64,000 nucleotides of DNA from NCBI GenBank assembly GCA_017506865.1, contig JAFCMP010000044.1, forward strand, positions 248,001 to 312,000, read 5' to 3'. Below are positions 32,901-42,680 of this stretch, piece by piece. The first letter of the stretch is position 1, and each line of letters starts with the position of its first letter. The notes under the pieces are model-generated. The model saw only the letters and a list, made by a program, of their open reading frames with translations. It did not search any database and had not been told where the DNA came from. The translations under genes and the position numbers were made by a program. Source of the DNA: Tribonema minus. Lineage: Eukaryota > Sar > Xanthophyceae > Tribonematales > Tribonemataceae.

Positions 32901-35012
32901 CAGTCTAGCTGCAGTCGTCAAGCGATGCATACATCAGACAGCGACTCCGTTGCGGCCTCAAACTTCTATGCTCTTGAAATGGCCGCCACAAAGCGCCAGA
33001 GTATGTACGTATGCTGCACATGCATGGTGCAGCAACGCTCAGTCAATGCGTTTGATAAAGTCATGGTGCAATATTGCCGCATGACAGCAGGCCATGTACT
33101 CATGCTGCATGTGAATGCCCTGCACACGTGTGGCCAGCCCCATGTAGCCCCCTCACCCCATTCAGCAGAGCACCTTTCCCCCATGCACTATCAGGCAACT
33201 GCGCATATACATACATACACCTACATGCTTACCCTTGCAGCGACAATGCCTGGGCACGCTATCCCCCAGGTCAAAGCGCAGCACCGCCGGCTACTAAAGG
33301 AGAACCGGCACATTCGGTACATGTGGATACCCTACACGGACGCGGTGGTGGTGGTGGCGTGCAACCCCGCAGAGCCAGGCGCATACGCAGGGGCGCAGTC
33401 GGCCAGCAGCGGTGACAGCGGCGTGGACGAAGCGAAGCCGCTGGTGGATCTGCTGCTGTCGTGCCCGGGGCAGGATGCCGAGCAGGTGCGGCGTACTTCA
33501 ACTTGAAGTAACTGTCGTCGGAACGACGACTGATGCGTGCGGGTAGCCATGACCGTCGCAACAACGAAGCGAAAACTCGTTCTGTTGCTATTGCTATGCT
33601 TCTCTTCGAAGGTCGGCACTAAGATGCTGTTGCTGCGCTGCTTTGTCAAGAGGCATTGTTGAAGGTGGCGCTGGATGGTCTCGGTGCCGGTTTTGCTGTT
33701 GCAAGAGCCACTCGGGCAGAGCATGAGGCTGGGCGCCTTACGCCCTACAGCGTTTCAGCGTATGTTTCACAACGACCGTTTAACATAGCTCTTTGAATGG
33801 TATGCACATGTCTTGCGGTCCCCCTTCCTTGTGCATCCCCCCCCACACACATTTCCTCCTTTTCAGCAGCCCCCCCCCCCCCCCCCCTTCCCTTCTCAAC
33901 AAACCCCCACACCTGCCCTCTACTGGCTGATTACACCCCCATCACCGTCTCCCATCTCACCACACCCGCCGCCGCCGCCGCCGCCGCCGCTGCTGCCGCG
34001 CCAGGTGCGCGGCATGGGGTTCGGCGAGCTGCGCGACAAGCTCCTAGCTGCGGACCCGCTGAACGCCGCGTGGGTCGCGCGCGTCAACGCCGCCGAGGCC
34101 ACCTTCTGGCACCAGCGCTCGGGCACGCGCACCGACTACTCCGATCGCGTCCTCGGCTTTGACTGCGGGGGGCAGCAGTGGGTCAACGAGGTCGCGCTGC
34201 CGGCGCGTGAGGCCGCGGACTTGAACTACGTACTTGAAGTTCTGGCGCTCATCGAGGAGGGCAACGTTCCCGCGCCGGCGCCCATAGAACAGCGCTGGAC
34301 GGCGCCGAGCGCGGCGCGCATGAGCCCCGCACGCGTGGCGGGGGGCGTGGCGAGCTGGGTAGGTATCATCATGTACCTGCCGAGCGATGAGGCACGGCAG
34401 CGCTCCGACATCACGCGCGCGTTCTTCGAGTACCGCGACCTGTGCAAGGAGAAGCTGTGGGACAGGTGCGGCGTGCGGAACGTCTGCGTGTGTGGCGGTG
34501 ACGTCACGTGATGAGGTTGTCATGTGCAGCAGCTTCAAGTACTGTAGTGGGCAGTGGTATATTGGTCAGTGATGGTGGGTTTGCTAAACGCGGCGCCATT
34601 GTTTTTCTGGTTGCGTGATCAGAGGCAATTTGAGCAGCTCGGCTATGCAAACTTCGCTGCTCATTGCTTCAGCCGCAAAGTAACAATGCTGGCACCTTTG
34701 CGTGACTGCATGCTTCGAAGTATACTGTTGTGACAGTATTATCACATGTGCTGCCATGGAGCCTCGAGACCTCACACGCCTTGCCTATTGTGCAAACTGA
34801 CTGTCAGGTACGAGTGCACTGAGCACTGGGCCAAGATTGAGAAGCCTGACACGCCCGAGGAAGCAGCATCACTACAGGCGCGACTGAGGCGCCACTACCC
34901 TGTGAACGCGTTCAATGCCGCGCGACGCAAGCTGGACCCACAAAACATAATGGCAAACGATCACATAGATGCGCTGTTTGGCACAGGACGCTGGACGCCG
35001 CAGCAGCAATAG
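29905..35012 (+). CDS. GLDH: L-galactono-1,4-lactone dehydrogenase, mitochondrial
   Basis: Exons 29905-30207, 30446-30660, 31664-31823, 32571-32702, 33270-33485, 34005-34465, 34808-35012 (TAG); 563 residues, all phases consistent. Intron 1 is GC-AG (GAG|GCAAGT). The basic N-terminus (MMLRAVLRNRRAVVRLAAA) is a mitochondrial presequence, with an Ala/Gly-rich hydrophobic stretch near residues 55-72. FAD-domain motifs: ENWSSTHKVTT, VRVVGNALSPNAIGLS, VQAGARVQQVVDAL, LTLQNYASISEQQIGGFLQVGAHGTG. Position 123 is Leu in GNALSPN, where animal gulonolactone oxidases have the His that binds FAD covalently, so FAD should be non-covalent as in plant GLDH. C-terminal LGFDCGGQQWVNE, PAPAPIEQRWTA, SWVGIIMYLP and EHWAKIE (501-507) match plant GLDH closely. 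It oxidises L-galactono-1,4-lactone to ascorbate, passing electrons to cytochrome c, at the mitochondrial inner membrane. Confidence 0.95.
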
Positions 35013-36235
35013 CACAAGTTGTAGTGATGGTTTTCCATTTTGGTGGCGAGGTCGCTGACTACGGCAGCACGATTCAGCAGGGGCAGCCAGGCGCATGCCA
35101 TGTCTGCATTCGCAGCAGGGGGCGCATGGGAGCTGGCGCTTCATTTGTAGAAACGCACGCACACACTCAGCGAGTCAGCACATGTGGGTCAATAATCATG
35201 ACAAGGATCATTGTATGCAACACACACGACACCCTCAATTGTGTGCAGCTGCTGGGGATAGTGTTGTATATCATTACAGTATATGCATTGGATGTGTCGT
35301 CAGGCATGCATGTGCATAGAACCTCTAAACGTATGAGTATGGTGGCATACAGTTTTCAGGCGTCTGTGATGTTTTTATCATGAAACGAACGTCTGCAGGT
35401 ATGAGTATGGCTGCAGATCCAACTGAGGTGACACACACAAGACACAATGTGCGAGCATTTTATCCACCCCCCTTAAGGGCCACCCTGGGCACCCCCCCAA
35501 CCCTGCAATTTTGTGACTGGGGGGGCAGGCTGGCACGATGGACGCATGGCATGCCCGAGCCATTTTTTTTCTGTGCCTCAGGTCAGAGCACCCAGTGGGT
35601 CTGTGTGTGGCCATTGGACCATGTGCCACACCATCGAATGGTGCGTCAATCGATTGCGCCACCTCGGGCAACGCAGTCCTGATTTGCCAAGTCTCACCAA
35701 GCATGGTCATACCTAAAGGTGCCTCGGCCCTGCATGCCCGTGGCCTGTGCAACAGAAACAAACACCACGAATCATCATCCATCACGCAAGGTCCAGCCCC
35801 CTCAGCAGGGGGTCTGAGACTCTTCAAACAACTCAACCTTCGCTGCTGCTCAACTCGCATGTTGTCGCTGCTGCTCAACTCGCATGTTGTCGCTGCTGCT
35901 CAGCCAGCAACATGCGAGTTGAGCAGCAGCAAGCAGCAGCAGCCTTGGCAACCCTGGAACAACCCGTAACACAGACTTTTCCGCAAGCCAATGGGTGTGG
36001 GTGGTCCCGTGCGGTGTTCAACTTTAAGCCAAGGCACACTTCAAATGTGAAGTTTTTTTCCGGTGTGCTCGTGCTGTTCTGTTCTGCTTTTGCTGAGGGT
36101 GGGCATCTGGTGAGGTTATCTACAGCAGTGAGCCTTGATACCTATTGCTGGCGGTAAGACTCCTGGTCTGGGGACTTCAAGCAGGTACACCCAGACTCGG
36201 CAAGACGCAGTTGTAGGTTTTTAGTGATCTCGTCG

Positions 36236-36269
<34 letters not shown>

Positions 36270-36293
36270 GCAGCAGCAGCACCACCAGGCAGC
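35013..36293. other. intergenic, no gene recognised
   Basis: Between the GLDH stop and the next supported start. It contains the inverted repeat at 35842-35930 and, at its right end, a CAG-rich tract (36239-36290). Open frames here show no family resemblance. Confidence 0.5.
35842..35930. repeat. direct plus inverted 23-bp repeat (long hairpin)
   Basis: GCTGCTGCTCAACTCGCATG and the next three bases occur at 35842-35864 and again at 35867-35889. The exact reverse complement lies at 35908-35930. Either left copy can pair with the right arm; the inner pair leaves an 18-base loop. Confidence 0.9.
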
Positions 36294-36904
36294 ATGACCG
36301 AAGACAATCAACACCACCAGGTGAGCGTGCTCTTGCTGGTTGCACTAGGAAACGCCCCCTTCTAATCTTGCAGTGGGAGACTTTTGTTTTGCTGGCCTGC
36401 CTGGCGGCTGCAGCAGCTGCCCCGACACGCCATGCGTGGCGCTTTGTCGTTAGGACTCTTGACGAAGCAGCGATGCAGCACTGCAGCACAGTCACCCTGG
36501 CAACCATCTTTCAGGCGCTTTACAGAGCGGTCATCGAATTCGACCATTTGTGGCTGCTGCTGGGGATGTCTTGGCGGTCCCGCTGCCGCTGTCGTCGCCC
36601 CCACATCGCTTTCAATGTGTGTTCGCCACCCCCGCTGCGCCTCCTCACCACCGGCGCACTTTACACCGTTGCTTGTCGCCTGCAGCCCATGGATGCACAG
36701 GGGTTGCCGCCTTTGGTCCGGTTGCTTGCGGTCAGGGTGGCTCGGGATAGCGTGTGCGCCTGCCTGGACGCCGAGTCCTTGGAAGCCCTCTCCTCCATCT
36801 CCGTCGAAGTCGAGTTCTGGCTTGAAGAGCAGGCCGAGATAGACCAGCTCTGGCAGGACGAGATGGCGGAGCTGGATCAGCTCAATGGGAACCTTGCTGT
36901 GTGA
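36294..36904 (+). CDS. unidentified 81-residue acidic protein
   Basis: Two exons, 36294-36320 (MTEDNQHHQ, then GTGAGC donor) and 36686-36904 (after TGCAG, to TGA), phase 0. The second exon reads PMDAQGLPPLVRLLAVRVAR and on through two predicted helices, ending in a strongly acidic amphipathic helix (FWLEEQAEIDQLWQDEMAELDQL) that looks like a short coiled coil. Codon use and GC match neighbouring exons, and the donor and acceptor are canonical. I do not recognise the family; a small subunit of a larger complex would fit, but this is a guess. An additional small exon inside the 365-base intron cannot be excluded. Confidence 0.5.
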
Positions 36905-38922
36905 ACCTTGCTGTGGACATGTGTTGGGTACCGGTGCTAGGGCATGTCCAGTTGTAGAGGGTGTTGCGTCACCGTATTTGATGTCACTTTGAAAGTTGTC
37001 CGTGTTGTTGCCTGCTTTGTGTGCATTGAGTGTGCTTCTACTTTTGTTGCTGCACCGCAGCGACGCCTTGTTGCTGGCATTGCGGGGAAGCTGAATGTGC
37101 TCTTGCCAGGTGACTGTGTGCACAAAAGTGCTGTGCTGGCGTTCTTAAGTGTGATCCTTGGCGGGAGCACTGCTCAATATTGAGACGTGCTGCCATGCGA
37201 CCTTGCATGCATATAATGAGCCACACTCGTCGACAATCACCACAGCACTGGCCCTGTGCCCTCACCAGATAGTGACGGCCAATGCCATATGCTGTGCCTG
37301 TTGCACCCCGCGCAGGTCGCTTCCCGGGCAGCGATGGGCGAGTCGCCAGGCGGGAAGGAGAAGCCGGTGATGGCTGCGCGCCTCTATAGCCTGTACAAGG
37401 CGTCTCAGAGCAGCTCAGTGCAGACTGGCCCTCAGCACCGCCACGTCGTACTGCGCGAGCTGCACCTGGTCCCTGTGGGAGTAGCGGATGCCTAGGCGAC
37501 CGATCCTCGTAGACTGCAGAATTATACTGTCTGCCCATCTTGGCACCCTCCCTTCATGGTCGAGCACTAGACAGCTGGGGCCGGCCATGGCATTCGCATG
37601 CTTATCGGACACTGTGATGATACTTGGACTACCAAAGGCACATGATGATAAGTTCGAGAAAGTGTGATGCAGGCCGGAACTCGACATCCCTGAGCGCGGC
37701 ATCCCCGTTGGCAGGGGTTTTGAGCTACAACGTAATACTATCACAGGTGGCGCACACCAGCAGTGCTGTCGCCCGTAGATTGCGTGAGCTGGCACTTGCG
37801 TCAAGCAACACAACACGCATTGGGGATTGTGCTCGCAGTTTACGCTGTGACAGTTTTGTGGCATTCCCAATGCAGATTTGTGCACATAGAGATGCATCAC
37901 AGGGGGACGCTACACTGGGGGACCCTTCACAGGGGGGTGCTTCACAGGGGGGCAATAACAAGTGCGTGGTTTACTCTTATTTCTGACTTTCTATTATTGC
38001 TTGCAGTGCATTGCTGTGCCTTTGTTGGTGTGCACCGTCTTGTGTTCGCAGTGGTGGGGTTCCAGTCCATGAACTGCAGAGATCAAGCAGGATTGTTCAT
38101 AGGCAGCCTATCTGCCTGCCGTCTTACCCTTGTGCCAGCCAAGGTCGCACTGTGTCTGCTTCCAAGCAGGTAGGTTGTACAAGTGATAGTGTAGTGGCGC
38201 AGTGGTCAGCAATGCATGAAGGGGATGAGCAGCAGAAAACTGAGATGATCAGGTCAAGAGACATCTGTGAATATTAAGCATGCCATGTGCAGTGAGTGTG
38301 TGAGCGTAAATCCTTTTATCATCATGCTAGTATGCTTTTCAGGCCAACACAAAACAAGGAATGTTGGCTGAACACACTGCGCTGGCAAAACGCATGCATG
38401 TCAATGGCACAAACGCAGATGCGCTGAAGCTGTATGCGCCAGGCGTTCAATAGTGTATGGTGCAGTGCGTGAACCAATGTAGCGTATCTGATGACAACTG
38501 TTGCCATGCTGGCTGCTCATCCTACACTGTTCACATAGACGTCCATATGCCGGACTTCTGGTTTTGAGGAGTCCGGCATACGTACTGTTGCGTACTGCTG
38601 TGTACCCAGCAGCAGAGAGGCGGCAGCAGCAGCAGCGGTAGTGGCTAGCGGATACTGGCTATCCATGTCAGAAGCAGCGCGCAGCGCAGCAGCAGCAGCA
38701 GCGGCAACAGCCACAGCAGCATCAGGAAGCATCGCAGCAGCAGCAGCAGTGCTTCAGCAGCAGGTAGCATCGCGGCAGCAGCAACAGCAGCAGCGCCATC
38801 AGCAACTTTTCCTCAGCAACTTCGGTTTTCCTCAGCAACTTCAATGGTTGAAGTTTGATTCCTCTGTGTATTTGTGTGTGTTCTGGTCGATCTACAGCGT
38901 GCAGCTGCCACGTGCCGCAGCA
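36905..38922. other. intergenic, no gene recognised
   Basis: About 2 kb with scattered short open frames on both strands but no recognisable protein. It contains a short G-rich direct repeat (ACACTGGGGG/TTCACAGGGG units, 37895-37960), the inverted repeat at 38546-38580, and a CAG/CAA-rich tract (38600-38800) in what is probably the promoter or 5' leader of the next gene. Confidence 0.5.
38546..38580. repeat. 11-bp inverted repeat, 13-base loop
   Basis: TATGCCGGACT (38546-38556) and its exact complement AGTCCGGCATA (38570-38580). It lies about 340 bases upstream of the NMNAT-like start codon. Confidence 0.85.
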
Positions 38923-41347
38923 ATGGCTTCGGCAGCGCCAGTCGCTCCTGCTGCGGACAGGAGGCTCAAGGTGCTGCTGTTCGGCACTTCCGGCAATCCA
39001 CCCACAGGGAGAGGAGGCCACGGTGGCATAGTGCACTACTTCTGCGAGTCAGGTACTGCTGCTCTCATTGTGCAAGCAATTCCGTCCATATGGGCCTTCA
39101 TTTGCTGCAGCGTCGCGCCTGTTGTGGTTTAAGACCGAGTTGGTGCATGAACTGCTCATGTCGGCGACTCATGTTTGGCACTGTTATGTGCCAAGGTCTC
39201 CCATCTAACGTGGGGCTTGCGTCTACACCTTGGAGAATCACAGAGTCGATGGGCTGTTGCAAACCGTGCTATTGCTCAGTGCTGCTCAGTGTGTCTTGGC
39301 ATGTGCGTATTGGCATGATGTTCTGATGTGTCGCTTGCTCTGTGTGCCGCACGCATCTCAGGCCTGTACGACGAGATCTGGATCATGCCAGTGTACCGCC
39401 ATATGTTTTCTCACAAGCGCACATCCATGTCGCAGCCAGGCGCCGCCACGTTCGACCAGAGATTAGAGATGTGCAAGTGAGTACCTACCGCGCAACATTC
39501 CGACTCTGCCCTGCCAGGTGCTGCATTATCAACTCAGCATGCTGCATGATTGCCACCAACTTCAACTGATTGAGGTCTGCTCTTTTGCGAACACATACAT
39601 TAGTCCTCCTCCTTGAGTCAATGATGACACGCATGCAATGCTCTCGAATCACTTGCTCACATGTCTTAGCTTTCCATCATGTGTGACTCTGCCCCCAGCA
39701 GAGTGCACTGCCCTTGCCGCTCTTCATGGGTCCTGTGAGGTTGGTCTGCTGGCTGTAATGTGCCAGTGGACGTGCGCGCCTATTGCTCGCTACTGCAGGT
39801 TAGCCTTTGAACAAGAGAGCTGCGATACTTGCTGCGTAAAGGCGCTACCCACAGAGCGGGAGGTGTTCGATATGCTGGCCGCTGCCGATCCGGATCCGCA
39901 TGCTGTGGAGAGGATCCGTGTGTGCACATACGATGTGCTGAAGTATCTACGGAAGCAGCACCCTGATGCGGAGGTGGGTGAGCGCTGCTGCCGGCACCTG
40001 CAGTGCACTGCACTACGCTTGAACTTGAAATGCACACTGACGAATATGATGTGCGCTATATGTAGCGGAATGTGTGTGTACACCAGCGCAACCGCCACTG
40101 CCGCTGCCAGCAAGAGTGTTTTGGTTGGTCTCAACATGTGCCCCTTTGCTGCGTCACGACGGGCATGGGCAGCATGCACGTGCAAGCAGCTGCACAGGAG
40201 CCACATGTGTGGCGGTGCTGCTGTGCAGCATTCATGTTGCTGTCTGCGCAGCGAGCAACACCACCGCTGTTGCTCCAAATACACAATCAACAAATTGCTT
40301 GCCCCACGCCACTTGACCCGCAACATCTCCAGCTCTCAATGTACATGTCGGCAACCACTACACGGTGCCCATCCCTGTTCCGCTTCGTTTGCCGTTCGTC
40401 TCGCATGTCGCAGTTCTCCTTTGTGCTGGGCATGGACGCGTATGTGGACCTGCTGAAAGGAAAGTGGGCGCACAGCAAGGAGCTGCTGGACGAAACGGAG
40501 TTTGTGGTCGTGGACAGTAAGTGATACATACCCATACCCTCTTGTAGGTATACATACCTACACCCCGCATCATCATTGCTGTTTCGGGTCGTCTGTCGTG
40601 ACGTGCTGTGAATCCTGCCAGCGGAAGTGGATCTGAGACTTGCGCATGCACACGGGACGAGTGCATTGCAGAGCGTGTAGTGCGCAGCGACAGCAGTGGG
40701 CGGCTGTGCAGAGGCAGCCGTTGCAAACAGCTGTTGTAATATTTTGCGGGGCTGCCAACACATGCATCATCCTTGTGTTTGGTGGAGCATAAAGTTTTAG
40801 TGTTTGGCGCCCTCGCGTTCTGCGCCCGCCAGCGTATGCTCAATGCTTCCGCATCGCCACGCCGCACTGCAGTGCTGTATTCCGATGCCACGCCAAGTAT
40901 CGCGCTCTTCCAACGCCTCATACCTTCGCACGCACCCCCATACCTCCCTCCGCGAAATCGCTCCCGAAACGCCATGCCATGCACTGAACCCCCCCCCTCC
41001 CCCCCGCCCACCCCCTGTACGCCCCTCCGCTGAACTGCGCAGGGCGTGGTGTAATGCCGCACCACGACGCCGTGCCGCACGGCACGCACATCCACCACGT
41101 GGGCGACCTGACGGCGGTCTCGTCGTCCGCAGTGCGCGCCTCCGACGACCTCGCATTCCTGCAAGACCCCACAGCGCTACACCACGCAGTTTACAGTTAC
41201 ATGCAGGCGCACGGACTGTACGCGTTTGGGCGGCGGCGTGCGGCGCGGCGACAGCGCGCCGCGGCGGCGGCGGCGGCGGCGGTGGCGCTTGGCGTGGTTG
41301 GCGCGTGGGCGTATCGGCGATGGGGCGCCAGGCCCGCGTCCCGATGA
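38923..41347 (+). CDS. NadD/NMNAT-type nicotinate/nicotinamide nucleotide adenylyltransferase, tail-anchored
   Basis: Exons 38923-39052, 39362-39476, 39799-39973, 40414-40516, 41043-41347 (TGA); 275 residues, phases consistent. Residues 17-35 read VLLFGTSGNPPTGRGGHGG, the nucleotidyltransferase (T/H)xGH-type motif, with GGHGG in place of HxGH. LYDEIWIMPVYRHMFSHK and FSFVLGMDAYVDLLKGKW fit the NadD core. VSSSAVR (200-206) is the second ATP-binding signature (ISSTxxR). The family joins ATP with nicotinate or nicotinamide mononucleotide to make NAD(+) precursors. The C-terminus has a basic stretch (RRRAARRQR), then a 16-20 residue Ala/Val/Leu helix (AAAAAAVALGVVGAWAY) and RRWGARPASR: a tail anchor, unusual for this family. 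The exact substrate cannot be assigned from sequence. Confidence 0.82.
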
Positions 41348-42325
41348 CACTGCGTGCGTTACAGGGTTTGTGCTGCTCACAGCTAAAGTGGGGAGGGGCA
41401 AAGCTGTGCGCAAGGGGAGGGAGGTGGTGTGAGTTTATATCAGAGTGATGGCGGTGATGGCGCTTGCTGGAGGCTACAGAAGCGCTGGCGCCACTGGTCT
41501 GGCCGCTTATGTGGCAGTGCTCAACAGGACGGCAGCACCGCTCAGCAATGCTGCGCCCGGCCAACTGCTGAGCACTGCTGCAGCTGTATGGCATGGAGCG
41601 GCTGGAGCATCGACAAGCAGGGGTGGGGATGGCAGGAGCGCTAGAGACAACGTAGTTTGGCGGCCACCGGTCACCTCTCTGCTCATGTGGGCTGCAGGGG
41701 TGCTGTGTGTGGGTTTCCTGCGTGTGTCTGGTTGCAGAACCCCGAGGCTTCGAGCGGGGTTTGGTGCTCTGCTGGGGACGATGGCATTGCCAATTGCAGC
41801 ATGCGCTGCGGTCCTGTAACTGCGTGTTGTTTTTCAAAATAGTCATATTTTAATTAACTCTGTGTCCAGTCCTGCTTGCGATTCGTTGCCGCCTATTGCC
41901 GTGTGTGCAGTGCAACTTCAATTGAATATATTGCCTCGTCAGGCTATGCTTAATCGTCATGTCCGGTGCTGCGTGTTTTGCTATACCTTCACCGCATTCG
42001 CATCTCGACTGTCACTGTTGACATTCATGTAGGCCCCTGGATAACGCGAGGAGGCGCGCCGTGTGTACCCCTCATAATGGCGTCACAGCAGGCTGCGGTT
42101 CTTGCTCTCCCTCCCTACTAAACGGACCATATTACTGTCACAGGCCACAACTTGGGAATCTTCTTCATCGAAGTTGAAGTTGTTCAAGTTGAAAATGTGA
42201 CCCACCGAGGCCCCGAGCTGTATTGTCCAACTGATCGTTGCAGCACGCCGTCGCCGACAGTATGACGGCGCCATGGCCATCGTAGCACTACCCGATCCAG
42301 GGCCAGGAGACTGCTCGGAGCTACA
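41348..42325. other. intergenic and promoter region of the VPS13-type gene
   Basis: Holds the 3' flank of the NMNAT-like gene and the promoter of the large downstream gene. TTGAAGTTG/TTCAAGTTGAA clusters occur at 42171-42193, about 135 bases before the start codon. A weak open frame at 41448-41819 is listed separately. Confidence 0.5.
41448..41819 (+). CDS. doubtful small membrane-protein open frame
   Basis: 123 codons from ATG to TAA without a family match. Two hydrophobic stretches near the C-terminus (VTSLLMWAAGVLCVGFL and GALLGTMALPIAACAAVL) could span a membrane. It starts 100 bases after the stop of the NMNAT-like gene and may just be its 3' untranslated region. No splice sites needed, no other support. 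Confidence 0.18.
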   Translation: MAVMALAGGYRSAGATGLAAYVAVLNRTAAPLSNAAPGQLLSTAAAVWHGAAGASTSRGGDGRSARDNVVWRPPVTSLLMWAAGVLCVGFLRVSGCRTPRLRAGFGALLGTMALPIAACAAVL

Positions 42326-42680
42326 ATGAATTTGAGCAAGAAGCTTGCCAACGTGTTGGCTCGCACCTTGGGAGAGTATGTCCAGAATGTGGACGAGGAC
42401 AGCCTGCAGGTTGGTCTATGGGCTGGCGATCTGCAGCTCAAGAACCTGGAACTGCGGCCCGATGCTCTGCGCAAGGCCGAGCTGCCGGTGGTGCTCAGGT
42501 CCGGGTCTGTCGGCACTGTCAGGCTCAAAGTGCCGTGGAAGAGCTTCGGCAGCGGTGGAGTTGCGTTGGTGGTGTCCGATCTGAAGGTCGTTCTGGAGCC
42601 CGTGAGCAGTGTATTCTATGACGAGGATGTGGAGGAAGCCATCAGGCTGGCAGGCAGCGCGCACAAGCAGACACTGCTTG
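42326..42680 (+). other. chorein N-terminal domain of the VPS13-type protein
   Basis: Residues 1 to about 118. The order (N-terminal amphipathic helix, LGEYVQNVDEDSLQVGLWAG, LQLKNLELRPDAL, then VKVPWKSFGSGGVALVVSDL-like with LEPVSS) is the chorein_N signature that caps the lipid-transfer groove and binds the donor membrane (ER in known cases). Confidence 0.9.

Noticed and set aside
37415-38277. Open frames on both strands between 37.4 and 38.3 kb
   Set aside because: Short, compositionally non-coding, no family match, and no phase-consistent splice joins found.
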